A DNA stretch of 64,000 nt from positions 718,434,828 to 718,498,827 of the forward strand of contig CM066036.1 in assembly GCA_033557465.1 (NCBI GenBank). Direction: 5' to 3'. Below are positions 18,819 through 30,838 of this stretch, in pieces. The position numbers and the translations under genes were made by a program. The stretch comes from Ichthyophis bannanicus (lineage: Eukaryota; Chordata; Amphibia; Gymnophiona; Ichthyophiidae). The stretch's first letter is position 1. Each line of letters opens with the position of its first letter. The notes beneath the pieces were generated by a model. The model searched no databases. It saw only the letters and a list, made by a program, of their open reading frames with translations, and was not told the DNA's origin.

Positions 18819-19559
18819 CAGAGCGACATGAGGAATGAGTTCATGTGGAGGCAAGTGCCTAACATTGACGGAAGCCATTAGTGAAAGTAATGAGCGTGAT
18901 GGGTTAAGAACCAATAATACCCCAGTAAATGTGAATAAGTGTCAGAGTGGGTCTGAAAGAGAAGGAACTGAATGCTAGATAGCAGAAGAAATGTATTCAC
19001 CTCACTAGTTAATCAGAGATTGTAAAGGACTGTTTGCTATTACTGTATGCTTTCAAATAAATAAATAAATGATACTTATCCCCAAGGCTAAGTAATGGCT
19101 TTCTCCAGGTTTACTTTAATATCAGCTTATATACTTTTCCTCCAGGAACATTTCTAAGCCTTTTTTTTAAACCTAACTACCTAATTGTTTTTATCACATC
19201 CTCCAGAGTTTAACTATGTGCTTAGACAAAAAAAAAATTCTGTCAATATTCATACTTCATGGTGAACATTTTTTAAGTGAATATTCAGTGTTGGAATCTG
19301 GATATCTTGTGGTGCTGAATATTTGGTTTCAGGGCTGACTGTAGCAGCTATTTGGATAGCGGCAATATTCATCTGCTGTCTAGACGGCCAAATCACATTA
19401 AATTAGGCACCACACTCGGCCCACTGACGGACTGCCCCAGTGCTACCCAAATAGTGCCAAGGCACTTACAGGGTATATTCAATGACACTATCTGGGCCAT
19501 GCCACAGAATATCAGGCTCAGAGGAATTTATCCAGGTAGGAGGTCCTGCTAACTAGATA
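18819..19559. other. flanking DNA with a short CR1 3' piece
   Basis: This is mostly unrecognised AT-rich DNA continuing from the left of the provirus. About 19120-19215 ('cttttcctccaggaacattt' onward) matches the antisense of the CR1 RT C-terminus seen at 20340 and 29080, so a small CR1 fragment is present on the minus strand. No gene. Confidence 0.5.
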
Positions 19560-19790
19560 AACATAGTAACATATTATAATACGGCAGCTAAAGACCAGTA
19601 TGGTTCATCTAGTCTGCCCAGCAAGGCGACAAGTGTAGGAGCACCTGCCACTCCGTGCAGGTCACCTCTCCCCATGCCTTTGTTTAGGGGTGTACCCAAT
19701 GCTCCATGTAGGTCACCCCTATTTGTTCAAATATGAGAGATAGTTATGTTTATTTTGATTTTATCCTGTTAAGAACATAAGAACATAAGA
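19560..19790 (-). mobile_element. CR1-family 3' untranslated fragment
   Basis: The block 'aaacatagtaacatattata' followed by 'ccagtatggttcatctagtctgcc' has the layout of the other CR1 3' ends here (tail repeat, then '...catctagtctgccc'), but belongs to a different subfamily from 20.17 kb. Minus-strand orientation is inferred from that layout. Confidence 0.5.
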
Positions 19791-19794
19791 TGAA

Positions 19795-20168
19795 GCACCA
19801 CCTGTTCTTGCTTCACTACAACGTTTCCGACACCGTCTCACACCAACCCACCTCTACATCCCAGGTCAACACGTTAAACCCATGCGCTCTATAGTCTTAA
19901 CACGAAGAGCGGCAATCTCACCTTGCTTCCGCTCTCATCAGGAATCATATAGCTGCACTTAGCGGCTTTGTATATAGTTGCCTTTTGTACATAGTTTATT
20001 ATGTTCTCTGTTTAAGAAACCTGTTTAATGTAAACCTGTTTAATGTATTGCCCTGTTCATTGTAAGCACTGATCAATTTTGTGAAGTGTAATTTCTGTTC
20101 ACTGTAAACCGCGCTGATGTCGAATAGCGCGGTATAAAAGAAACTTTAAATAAATAAATAAATAAATA
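19795..20168 (+). mobile_element. L2 3' end inserted in a CR1 copy
   Basis: The segment ends with the L2-type stem block ('gtaaaccgcgctgatgtcga' then 'atagcgcggtataaaag') and a (TAAA)n tail. The upstream part encodes degraded L2 C-terminal residues. It interrupts the CR1 3' UTR, whose tail repeats lie at 19772-19790 and whose body resumes at 20168 ('atgccatactgggtcagacc'). Confidence 0.75.
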
Positions 20169-21028
20169 TGCCATACTGGGTCAGACCGAGGTCCATCAAG
20201 CCCAGTATCCTGTTTCCAACAGTGGCCAATCTAGGTCATACGTACCTAGCAGTATCCCCAAAAGACACAGGTTCCACAATGTTTGTACTGGGTCAAGCAT
20301 TGATTATCCTGGGTCCCTTTTTAATAGTGGTTTATGGACCTTTCCTCCAGGAACTTGTCCAAACCTTTTTTAAACCCAGCTACACTAACAGCCCTTACCA
20401 CATCATGCGGCAACAAATTCCAGAGTTTGATTACACGTTGAGTGAAAAAATATTTTCTCTTATTTGTCTTAAATAGTTTACCCTGTAGCTTCATTGCATG
20501 TCCCCTAGTCTTTCTATATTCTGATAGCGTAAACAATTGATCCACGTTTACCTGCTCCACTCCATTCATTAATTTATAGACCTCTATCATATCTCCCCTC
20601 AGCCGTCTCTTTTCTAGGTTGAAGAGCCCCGACCTTTGTAGCCTCTCTTCATAGGAGTAGCCTTCCATCCCCTTCACCATTTTGGTGGCTCTTCTCTGAA
20701 ATTTTTCTAATAATGCTATGTCCTTTTTAAGATATGGTGACCAGAACTGCACACAATATTCAAGGTGCGGTCGTACCATGGAACGATACAGAGGCATTAT
20801 AATATCCTTTGTTTTATTTTCCATCCCTTTCTTTATGATACCTAGCATTCTATTTGCTTTCTTGGCCACCGCTGCACACTGGGCAGAGGGTTTTAACGTG
20901 TTATCCACGATGACTCCTAAATCTTTTTCCTGGGTGGTGGTTCCCAATGTATTGCTATAAGGGGATTCACTATGTCTGTCCCATGCCATTTGGAATTCTG
21001 TCACTGTGTTTGTCCCCACCACTTCCAT
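20168..21028 (-). mobile_element. CR1 LINE, 3' half of reverse transcriptase
   Basis: On the minus strand, 235 open codons (21028-20321) cover the RT thumb and C-terminal region: [66 protein letters not shown] and the end [10 protein letters not shown]. This is followed by the 3' UTR and CATAAGAA repeats. It is the same family as 28.9-31.6 kb. 5'-truncated, with the catalytic RT palm missing. Confidence 0.85.
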
Positions 21029-22720
21029 CAGGAGGGCATTTCAAGCATCCACCACCCTTTCAGTGAAAAAGTATTTTCTGACATTGCCTTTCAGTTTATC
21101 CCCTTGCAGTTTCATGTTATGCCCTCTAGTTTTACTGCTTACCTGTCTTTGGAAGAGGTTTGTTTGTCCATTAATACTCTAAGTATTTAAAGGTCTGAAC
21201 CATATTTCCCCTGTCCCTCCTCTCCTCCAGATTGTACATATTTAGGTCTTCAAGTCTCTTCTTATAAGTCTTCTGATGCAGGCTCCAAATCATTTTGGTC
21301 GCCTTCCTCTGAATCGCTTCCAGCCTTTGTATATCCTTTGTGAGATACGGTCTCAAAAACTGAACACAATATGCCAAGTGAGGCCTCACCAACAACTTGT
21401 ACAGTGGCATTAGTACTTCTTCCTGTCAGCTGGTAATTCCTCTCTGTATGCAACCCAGCATCCTTCAAGCTTTTCCCACCGCCTTGTCACACTGTTTCGC
21501 CACCTTGAGATCATTAGAAACAATCACACTGAGGTCTTTCTCGTGGTCTGTGCACATCAAGCTCTCGCCCCCTATTGCATACAATTCCCTTGGATTTCTG
21601 ATTCTCAAGTGCATTACACTGCACGTCTTCACATTAAATCTTAATTGCCAAGCATTAGACCATTCTTCCAGCTTTTCTAGATCTTTCCTCATGTTCCCCA
21701 CTCACTGAGAGGAGTCCACTCTGTTGCAAATTTTGATGTCATCTGCAAAAAACAGACTTTTCCATTCAGCCCTTTGTCAATATCACTCATGAATATATTG
21801 AACAGTATCGGTCCCAAGACCGAACCCTGGGGCACACCGTTAATCACCTTCCTTTCATCCGAGTGAATTCCGTTTAACGTCACCTTCTGTCATCTGTCAG
21901 TCAACCAATTTCTGATCCAGTTCACCATCTTTGGACCCATCCCCAAGTTGTTGAGTTTATTGATAAGCCTCCTGTGGGGAACAGTATCAAAGGCTTTGCT
22001 GAAATCGAAGTAGATCACATCCATTGTATTCCCTTGATCTAGTTCTCTGGTCACCCAGTCAAAGAACTCAATCAGATTTGTTTGGCAAGATCATCTTTGA
22101 TTTCGAGGAAGTCCACTATTTGCTCTTTCAGGAGCACCTCCATTACTTTTCCCACCACCGAGGTAAGGCTTACTGGCCTGTAGTTTGTCACTTCTTCCCT
22201 ATTACCACTTTTGTGGAGAGATACCACATCAGCCCTTTTCCAGTCCTGTGGAACTACTCCTATCTCCAAGGATCTATTAAAAACATCCTTTAAAGGCCCT
22301 GCAAGAACTTCTCTGAGCTCTTTCAGTATCCTGGGGTGTATCACATCTGGTCCCATAGAATTGTCCACTCTCAGTTTTGCAAGTTTTGTGAATGGTGTGG
22401 TATCTACTCCATTCCCATTTGTATATTTGCCAATCACAGGTGGTCCTTCTCCAGGATTTTCTGTAGTGAAAACAGAGTAGCATTGTCGCTTTTTCGATGT
22501 CACTTTCCATGAATCCGTTCCCAGCACTTTTGAATCCTGCAATTCCACCTCAGATTTTCCTCCTCTCCCAAATATACCTGAAAAAAGTCTTGTCACCACA
22601 CTTCACATCTTTAGCCATCATTTCTTCTGCTTTTGATTTTGCTATCCTTATTTCTCTTTTGTCTCTTTTTGTTTGATCTGGTATTCTTTTCTGTCTTCCT
22701 CTGTTTGCGAGCTTCTGAAT
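21029..22720 (-). mobile_element. CR1 LINE of a second family, degraded RT
   Basis: Minus-strand blocks in order from high to low coordinate. ENPGEGPPVIGK and NYRPVSLTSVVGKVME lie at 22599-22072; GVPQGSVLGPILFNIFMSDID is near 21840. LEEWSNAWQLRFNVKTC is near 21650, and a distinct VRPHLAYCVQFLRPYL with MVQTFKYLEY end lies at 21410-21171. Wording differs consistently from the 20.2-kb copy, so it is a separate CR1 family abutting it. Several frameshifts; inactive. Confidence 0.8.
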
Positions 22721-24029
22721 TTTGTGAAATCTGTGTTTTTTGCCTTTATTTGTGTAGCCATTTCTTTGGAGCAGGGGTGGCCCAAGGGTAGTGCAGGGTC
22801 ATGTGTGGAGATTCATTGTGGGGCCTCATTTGCATATCTACTGGACCTCATTTGCATATATTTGCATTTAATGTATTTTATTTTTAAATGTATATGTTGC
22901 CAACTAAAATTTTAGGCAACTTTCAAAGGAGCCGTTCACAAGCCTCTCTTTTGTCCTGGCAATGACTTAGTGGCATGTTTACTAAATATTAATATGTGTT
23001 AAGTGCCACTGCGCCAATAGAAATAAATGGGTGTTCCTGCACTTAGCACACATTAACATTTGTGAATGTGCATCAACTTTTAAACACGCCTCTTAATGAG
23101 TGTCTGAATTCCATTTGCATGGGCAGTGAGGATAAAAAAAAAGACTACCAGATTTTTACCTTACTGTCAACTGCCAGGCCCATTAGGAAATACTATACAC
23201 CCTGCTCATTTAGAATCCATAGCAAACCCCTGTATCATAACAGCACTACCAGGACTCAAAAAGCACCAAACCCTGTCTATCAAACACTACAAATATTAAA
23301 CCAATACATCTCAGAGAATACCAAAACATCTCCTACTGGGGAAAGAGAACAAGTGGCACTGACAAATATAAACTACATGAACAGAATACCTCAGCTTGGT
23401 TACACATGCAAAACATAGACCATCACCAAAGAAAGAATAAGGGATCACAATTTACAGTAGAAATAGGAATACAGTAATTAAACTGGGATCCCCAACAACA
23501 CTGGAGAAATAAAACTATAAATTAATTTCCTATTGTAACTAAACAAAACGCAAATATGTTAGCGATGCATATTTCCCAAAGCTGAAATATTTCAGTTAAT
23601 AAATTCAAAATAAAAAAGCATTTTTCTACCTTTGGTTGTTTGGGCATTTTATTTTTCATAGCTCAGCGCCTGCCTGACCGTCTTCAGAGGAAGCCGGGGA
23701 GGTTCGAGGCCCAAAGTCCAGCACCTCAGCTCACCTCTGTAGAGCCGGGAGAAAGAATTGCGTTTTTCTTCTTTCCCGTGTCTCTGTTAAAGTTGACCCA
23801 CCAGCGTGCTGAATGTGGGGAGGTTAAATGGGGGCATTTCCTGTATCACACAAGATAGAAAATGCCCCTGTTTACCCTCAGGATACTCCGCCCACGCTCT
23901 GCTCAAGCCCACTCATATGCACCCACAGTCAAAGTAAACAAGGCATGCACTTTTACACAAGTCAGTATTCTGTAAGGTCAAGGTGGCGCCTTATAAAATT
24001 ATCCCTGTAGCATCAGTTTAAACCATTTA
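22721..24029. other. AT-rich non-coding DNA, possible decayed DNA transposon end
   Basis: I see no coding family. At 22752 'caggggtggcccaa' resembles a hAT terminus, but no matching inverted end is visible. About 23150-23540 is A/C-rich with short internal similarity but no clear unit. The T-rich plus-strand ORFs at 23640-24010 have no recognisable domain. Confidence 0.4.
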
Positions 24030-24037
24030 CAGTAGAG

Positions 24038-27000
24038 CAGGCATGTCCAACTTCGAACAGGTCGTGATATACTCTTTCCGGCCAAAAGTGCCGGTGATCT
24101 ACCACCATGAAAATTAAGTTTCATATTAGTTTCAAATTAAATTTTAACCCAATAAAGTTGGAGGATTCCCCCTCCCCCCATTTTAATGAACCTTCTGTCA
24201 TTTACTTGGATGTGATCAGCTGTTAAGCAAATTAAGCAAAAACAAAACAGAGAGACGAAGATCCAGTAAGAACTGCGAGGGGAAATGGAAAGTACATTTT
24301 TTCTTAACGTTTTATTGAGTAATAACTTTCTTTAACTGTCTTAATAACTATCTTTAACTTTTATTGAGTAATTTGTGTTAAAGTTAGATCGATTATTGAT
24401 CCAGGCTGATCTTGCACAATCTTTAATATTTCGCTCTTGCTCATTAGTGAGACATCTGAGCCTGCATTTCATCCACCAGCTTTTTGAAGTTGGTTGAATA
24501 TTGCGTGAGGGCCAGTCTCAGGGAATCCTGGAGATGTTCATCAGTCATGTTGGAATGTTGTGTACTCTTTGTCATTTTCAGATGGGAAAACGCAGATTCA
24601 CACAAATAAGATGAACCGAAACAGGAGTGTACAGCTTCACTGCATCTTCTCAAGTTGAGAAATTTGTCTCTAGGCACTAGCTTCCAAAACGATTCTTGCT
24701 CAGCACAGGTCTTCAGAAAAATGTCATTTTTAAGGGTTAACATTTCACTTTCAAGAGATGGCTTGTTCAATGAGTAATTTTTACTGATAGCAGCTGCAGT
24801 TTCTTTAATGTCCACATCTACTTTGAATGGGTATGACAAGTACTCCACAACTGTTCCAATTTTTTGGAAGTCACAGAATCTATTTTTGAATTCCTGGATA
24901 ACAGAACAGATTTCTGTCACATACTTCTTGTTCTGAAAAACGAAATTCAGATATTGTCCCAGATGGTCCTGCGTATTAGGAAAATGATCTTAAGTGTTGT
25001 TTGCAAGGTCAGTCATCATTAGCTCAAATTTGCTCTTGTAGGATGAAACTGTACTCATCATCTCACCAATGCATTTGTTTTTACCTTGTAGTTCAAGGTT
25101 CATATCACTTAGTTCGCCTGTAAAGCCAGCGAGAAATGCCAGATCACATAACCACTCCTCATCTTCCAACTCTGCTTAGTCATCTCCCCTCTCCTTCAAA
25201 AAACTTCTTATTTCATTCAGCAAATCATGAAATCTTTGCAGAAATGTGTGCCTATTTAGCCACCTTACATCTGTGTGCAAAATGATTTCCGCTGCCTCTT
25301 CATCAAGAGTAAGATTGAAAATCCGTCTTTGAAGTGATCTTCCACGAACTGAATTTACAATTTTGAAAGTGATGTCCATGACAGTCTTTGCATTGAGTCT
25401 CTTGCTTGCCAAAACTTGCTGGTGAATGATGCAGTGGTAAGAAAGGAAATCTGGGAAGTCGTCATGCTGTCTACAGAGGGCTATGAAACCGTTAACCTCA
25501 CCTATTACTGCTCTTGCTCCATCAGTAGTGATGGAAACAAGTCTATGCAATGGAAGATTACACTTTGTCACAAAAGAATGGAAAGAACTGAATATTTCCT
25601 GACCGGTAGTTCTCCCTTTTAAAGAAATCATTCCAAACAGTTCTTGTTTAACACTGAAGTCTTCAAAAACCATCCAGATAAAGACTAGTAACTGGGCTAT
25701 GTCTCTTATGTCTGTAGATTCATCCAGTTGGAGTGAGAAAGCAACACAATTTGAAACATCCTCCAACAATTGTTCAGTTGTGTCTCCACACATCTTTTCT
25801 ATTCACCGCATGACGGTGTTTCTTGACAATTGTACATCTTGAATAGCAGTTATGATCTCTTTCTTATTTTTAAATCCTTCAAAAAGATTGTCAGCTGCTT
25901 CAAGAAAACAATCGTTTACAAATTCCCCTTCAGTGAAAGGTTTGTGTTTCTTTGTGATCAGGTTGATGACCTTGAAGGATGCTCTGGTTGCATTGACCGA
26001 ATGTGACCTTGGCCATAAACTGTTGCTGAGTAGCCAATTTCGATTTAAGTTCTTTGAGCTTCAGTTTATGAATTTCACTTTTGGGTGGAAAATCAGCATC
26101 AAACTTATTGCTATGCAGAGCCTTATAATGAAGTTCCAGATTACCCTTTTTGGGCAAGGATACTGGGGTGTTTCAAATTAGACAACAACACCTGTCTTTC
26201 ACCATGATGAAGAAGTAGTCCATTTCCCATTCATCATGAAAGTGGTAGGTTTTGCTCTTCTTTGGAACATTCATCTTCATTATACTGTGGTGGCTGGATG
26301 TAAGAAGGCCAAATCTGCTAAGTTAGTATAAACACTGGCTGAATCTGGTCCAAAACTGTCACTGTCCCAAAGTATTAAAGATCAACAGGAACTGAAGACC
26401 TCTGGATGATGTGCAATACAAGGACTGGAGATTCCAAAACCATACATGCAGTTCTAAAAGTAAAAATAAGAATTCATCATACTGGCACCAATAATAAAAT
26501 ACCACCAAACAATCATCAAAAAAACTCAAACACCTGTCCAGCAAACCAGATAAAATCAAATACCACCAAACAAGTTCAAATACCACCACACGCGATTTAA
26601 TAAATTCTGCACACAGTGTAGAATCAACGCAAAGGCAAGGCAAAATAAAATTGCAGTGTAGAATCAACGCAAAGGCTAGGCAAAATAAAATTGCAGAGGC
26701 AAGCAAAAGTCACAGTGGTTTGAACCAATTCGAAAGCAAGGCATAGGCAAGTTAGAACAAAATTGGAAAAGCCCGCCAAAATCACCAAATTCTTGACACT
26801 TGTGTCTGCCCAAAAACGTTTAATGAAAGCGAACTATAAAGCGACCAACTATAAAGCACACGACACAACTAATACGGTAAGTGTATTCAGGTAAAGCCCA
26901 GGCAAATAGATATCGGCCGGTATATAACACACTTCTAAGGGGTGTTGAGGCGGGGGCAGGAATGGGTGATTCTGAGAGGCCGGAGACCAGGTATGACGCC

Positions 27001-27302
27001 GGGCCTGTGGCGTCTCGTCGCGGGGCTCAGGCGGCGGCCCCCTGGGGTACCCACAAATTATTGGCACGAAAACAACAAGCGCCCCCAATTTACCCACAGG
27101 CAAGATTCCCGCAGGCAGGGAAAAAAGACAGGCAAAGGATCAGCAGCAGCGGCAAGACCTCAGCAGACGACTTGCTGGCACAAGCTCTCTCCTAGCGATG
27201 GGGCGAGCTGCTGGAGAGATGGAGCCAAGTGCGGCTGGCGATCTACCTCTGACCCCTCCACGATCTATGGGTAGATCACAATCTACCTATTGGACATGCC
27301 TG
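24038..27302 (-). mobile_element. hAT DNA transposon, full length, defective
   Basis: The terminal inverted repeats are CAGGCATGTCCAA at 24038-24050 and TTGGACATGCCTG at 27290-27302. They are flanked by a perfect 8-bp direct repeat, cagtagag (24030-24037 and 27303-27310), as hAT transposases make. The 3,265-bp element encodes a Charlie8/GTF2IRD2-like transposase on the minus strand (26200-24444). The rest, 26200-27290, is non-coding and contains short internal direct repeats ('gtagaatcaacgcaaaggc' at about 26620 and 26660). Confidence 0.93.
24444..26200 (-). pseudogene. hAT-family transposase, Charlie8/GTF2IRD2-like
   Basis: Reading from 26200 down: a partial BED-like zinc finger (LPKKGNLELHYKALH, C2H2-type spacing), then a linker. 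The 205-codon block at 25793-25176 contains LDESTDI, SITTDGARAVIGE, YHCIIHQQ and DVRWLNR, the catalytic D-D and surrounding signatures of hAT enzymes closest in wording to GTF2IRD2/Charlie8. The C-terminal block 24920-24444 holds LCESAFSHLKMTKSTQHSNM and the insertion/dimerisation region. Stops near 25800, 25170 and 24990 break it. It would cut and paste the surrounding element; no sign of host domestication. Confidence 0.87.
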
Positions 27303-27310
27303 CAGTAGAG

Positions 27311-27520
27311 GATCATTTGGTAAGAAGGTGGCCGGACAGGGAAGGCATATCTGCCTATCAGGGATCTGTGTGCCAATGGTTTTGGGGTGCATTTTTGTTC
27401 ATCAGAATATATCCGTCCAGATAGTCTTTGAGAAACAAACCATTCATGTGTTTGTCCCCTTAATCCCCATTAAAATCTATGGGGAAAGCTATTTTGGAAT
27501 GGAACAGTGAGGCTTGTCAT
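27311..27520. other. short flank between hAT and SINE, nothing seen
   Basis: About 200 bp after the hAT right target duplication. The 60-codon plus ORF here has no recognisable domain. Confidence 0.5.
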
Positions 27521-27521
27521 C

Positions 27522-27775
27522 TATTATTTATTTATTTATTTATTTATTTATTCAACAGTTTTTTATACCGCTTTATCATTTCAATCAAAGCAGTTTACAT
27601 TGTAACTTCAACTTGGTAAACGTACATTAAACAGGGACATCAATAAATTAGATTTTTCTAAGAAAAGAGGGTTAAGTGACTTGCCCAAGACAACAAGGAG
27701 TATTTGTGAGAGTTGAACCCTGGTCTCAGGATTTCCAAGCCAGTGCTCTAACCACTAGGCTACTCCTCTATTAAG
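27522..27775 (-). repeat. tRNA-SINE with L2-type 3' end
   Basis: On the minus strand the unit starts 'gaggagtagcctagtggtta' with box B-like 'gggttcaactctcac', then 'cttgggcaagtcact'. It ends with 'gctttgattgaaatgataaa', 'gcggtataaaa' and a (TAAA)n tail at 27522-27552. The head is shared with the type A SINEs but the tail is that of L2 LINEs such as 48.36 kb. Confidence 0.88.
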
Positions 27776-28340
27776 CCAGCTTGAAACTACCTGCCATCAA
27801 GAGTGTCACAATTCCCCAAAGGGCACCAGAAAAGAGGCAACGAGTACAAACAGAGGAAACCACCATCAGAAGGGCAAAGCCTTTCTTTTCAGATCAAATG
27901 AAAAAATGCATATGCTTCTGCTTTGAAAGATGCCCCAGGAAAACTGTGTACACATATTTGCACCTGCTCTTTGGAGTGCATAATGTTTCTGGGTTAACTT
28001 ACAACATAGGCATCAGTTTTTAAAATAATATACATAAGTGTTCCCCCTCCCCCCCTCACTATAGCCCTTTCCCCAGTAATGCTCCTGATGGCTGCACGCA
28101 GGCTTTTATTCACATATCTGGCGGGCAATATTGTAAAAGTCCATTTTCACCAATAAAGTACTGGAAAGAGATTTGAAAATCATCTTTTCTGTGCACATAT
28201 AATTACTCTTTGTTTGCTTGCTTGTTAGCATCATCCTCATGGTATCAGTTTGGTTCTGATATGCACTTAGGTGAGAATTGTTTTAAAAGTAACAGCTTTT
28301 TTTCTTTTTTTTTAGTAAGAAAGGGACAAATCCTGTCCAC
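27776..28340. other. no gene or recognised repeat seen
   Basis: AT-rich DNA between two SINEs. The 80-codon plus ORF at 27781 has no family resemblance and is taken as chance. Confidence 0.5.
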
Positions 28341-28344
28341 CCTC

Positions 28345-28566
28345 AGAGGAGTAGCCTAGTGGTTAGAGCACTGTCTTAGGAACCAGGAGACCAGCATTCA
28401 ATTCCCACTAGTACTCCTTGAGGCCTTGGGCAAGTCACTGCCATTGCTCAGAAAAATCCAAGTTATCAACATCCCTGTTTAATGAACATTTACCAAGTTT
28501 AAGTTACAATGTGAACTGCTTTGATTGAAATGATAAAGCAGAATAAAAGAACTGTTAAATAAATAG
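28345..28566 (+). repeat. tRNA-SINE with L2-type 3' end, plus copy
   Basis: It begins 'cagaggagtagcctagtggt' and has 'cattcaattcccactagtac' and 'cttgggcaagtcactg'. It ends with 'gctttgattgaaatgataaa', 'gcagaataaaag' and 'aaataaata'. Same subfamily as 27522-27775 in opposite orientation, 570 bp away; the pair could form an inverted hairpin. Confidence 0.88.
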
Positions 28567-29068
28567 AAAAATGCTTTGTAGCATTAGTGTAAGGTTAATG
28601 AATATCAGGATAGTATGCCAGACAGTTATCAAACTGCTGGGAAGTAATGGGGGGAGGGAAGTAAGGGCCACAAAACTTAGCTCTCCTTGCAATATTTCAA
28701 AACTGGATGAATATTGAATTATGGAAAAACCTTAAGAGGGCTATGATCACTTTCTCACAACCACCATTTGCTGGGTATTCTTCAGGGGTGGGGACTAAAC
28801 CTTCATCCATGCACCCCCAAGTCCGGAGTCTGCAAGTAGAAGGGAAAGGTTTCAAGACAGCACGTGTACAACCAGCAGTGGCTTGTTAACCTCATAAGAA
28901 CATAAGAACATAAGATATGCCATACTGGGTCAGACCAAGGTCCATCAAGCCCAGTATTCTGTTTCCAACAGTGGCCAATCTAGGTCATATGTACCTAGCA
29001 GTTTCCCCAAGAGACACAAGTTCCACAATGCTTGTACTGGGTCAAGCATTGATATCTTCGGTCACTTC

Positions 29069-30838
29069 TTAATAATGGTTTATGGACCTTTCCTCCAGGA
29101 ACTTGTCCAAACCTTTTTTAAACCCAGCTACACTAACAGCCTTTACTACATCCTCCGGTAACAAATTCCAGAGTTTGATTACACGTTGAGTGAAAAAATA
29201 TTTTCTTTTATTAGTCTTAAATAGTTTACCCTGTAGCTTCATTGCATGTCCCCTAGTCTTTCTATATTCTGATAAGGTAAACAATCGATCTACGTTTACC
29301 CGTTCCACTCCATTCATTAATTTATAGACTTCTATCATATCTCCCCTCAGCCGTCTCTTTTCCAGGTTAAAGAGCCCTAACCTTTTTAGCCTTTCTTCAT
29401 AGGAGTATCCTTCCATCCCCTTTACCATTTTGGTGGCTCTTCTCTGTACCTTTTCTAAAATCACTATATCCTTTTTAAGATACGGCGACCAGAATTGCAC
29501 ACAATATTCAAGGTGCGGTCTCACCATGGAACGATATAGAGGCATTATAATATCTTTTGTTGTATTTTCCATTCCTTTCCTTATCATACCTAGCATTCTA
29601 TTTGCTCTCTTGACCGCCGCTGCACACTGGGCCGAGGGTTTTAACATGGTATCCACAATGACGCCTAAATCTTTTTCCTGGGTGGTGGTTCCTAATGTGG
29701 AACCTTGCATCGTGTAACCATAGTTTGGGTTGTTCTTCCCTAGGGGCATAACCTTGCACTTGTCCACATTAAATTTCATCTGCCATTTTGATGCCCAGTC
29801 TTCCAATTTATCAAGATCCTCTTGCAATTTTTCACAATCCTCTTGGGTTTTAACAACTTTAAATAGTTTTGTGTCATCTGCAAATTTGATAACCTCACTT
29901 GTTATTCCACTTTCCAGGTCATTTATGAATATGTCAAAAAGTAGTGGACCCAGCACAGTTCCCTGGGGTACACCACTATTCACCTTTCTCCATTGGGAAA
30001 ATTGGCCATTTAGCCCTACCCTCTGCTTTCTATCTTTTAACCAGTTCCTGATCCACAATAGTACACTGCCTCCTATCCCATGACTCTTTAGTTTTGCCAA
30101 AAGCCTCTGATGAGGGACCTTGTCAAAGGCTTTCTGAAAGTCCAGATACACAATATCAACCGACTCACCTTTGTCCACCTGTTTATTCACTCCTTCAAAA
30201 AAACATAACAGATTAGTAAGACAAGATCTTCCTTGTCTAAAGCCATGTTGGCTGTCTCCCATTAGGTTGTGACTATCTACATGCTGAGTAATTTTATTCT
30301 TTATGATGGTTTCTACCATTTTTCCCGGTACTGACGTCAGGCTCACCGGTCTGTAGTTTCCCGGATCACCCCTGGAATCCTTTTTAAAAATTGGTGTTAC
30401 ATTGGCGATCCTCCAATCTTCAGGTATTAGAGATGATTTTAATGATAGTTCACAGATTACTGATAGCAGTTCTGCAATCTCATATTTCAGTTCTTGCAAC
30501 ACCCTTGGATGTATACCATCCGGCCCAGGTGATTTGCTACTCTTCAGTTTATCTAATAGTTGTAAGACATCTTCCCGATGTATCGATATTTCCTTCAATT
30601 CTTCCGCTCCTTTAAATACCACTTCAGTCATGGGTAACATCCCTACATCTTCCTCAGTAAAGACCGAAGCAAAGAATTCATTCAGTCTCTCCGCTATCGC
30701 CTTGTCGCCTCTTAGTGCTCCTTTAACCCCTTTATCATCTAATGGACCAACTGACTCTCTCACAGTTTTTTTTGCTACGAATGTACTTGAAAATGTCTTT
30801 ATTTTGCGTTTTTGCTTCCGCAGCAAGCTTCTTCTCAA
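29069..30838 (-). CDS. CR1 reverse transcriptase, open frame
   Basis: 589 codons with the non-LTR RT blocks in order: NYRPVSLTSVPGKMVE, HGFRQGRSCLTNLL, YLDFQKAFDKVPHQRL (motif A), SGVPQGTVLGPLLF (motif B), IKFADDTKLF (motif C, FADD) and [19 protein letters not shown]. The thumb and C-terminal region end [10 protein letters not shown]. In an intact element it would nick-prime and copy CR1 RNA into DNA at the target. The upstream endonuclease is out of frame, so this copy is likely inactive, but the uninterrupted RT suggests a fairly recent insertion. Confidence 0.9.
   Translation of the reverse strand: MRRSLLRKQKRKIKTFSSTFVAKKTVRESVGPLDDKGVKGALRGDKAIAERLNEFFASVFTEEDVGMLPMTEVVFKGAEELKEISIHREDVLQLLDKLKSSKSPGPDGIHPRVLQELKYEIAELLSVICELSLKSSLIPEDWRIANVTPIFKKDSRGDPGNYRPVSLTSVPGKMVETIIKNKITQHVDSHNLMGDSQHGFRQGRSCLTNLLCFFEGVNKQVDKGESVDIVYLDFQKAFDKVPHQRLLAKLKSHGIGGSVLLWIRNWLKDRKQRVGLNGQFSQWRKVNSGVPQGTVLGPLLFDIFINDLESGITSEVIKFADDTKLFKVVKTQEDCEKLQEDLDKLEDWASKWQMKFNVDKCKVMPLGKNNPNYGYTMQGSTLGTTTQEKDLGVIVDTMLKPSAQCAAAVKRANRMLGMIRKGMENTTKDIIMPLYRSMVRPHLEYCVQFWSPYLKKDIVILEKVQRRATKMVKGMEGYSYEERLKRLGLFNLEKRRLRGDMIEVYKLMNGVERVNVDRLFTLSEYRKTRGHAMKLQGKLFKTNKRKYFFTQRVIKLWNLLPEDVVKAVSVAGFKKGLDKFLEERSINHY

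Noticed and set aside
22752..22800. hAT element starting 'caggggtggcccaa'
   Set aside because: No matching inverted terminus or 8-bp direct repeat was found within the next 1.3 kb.
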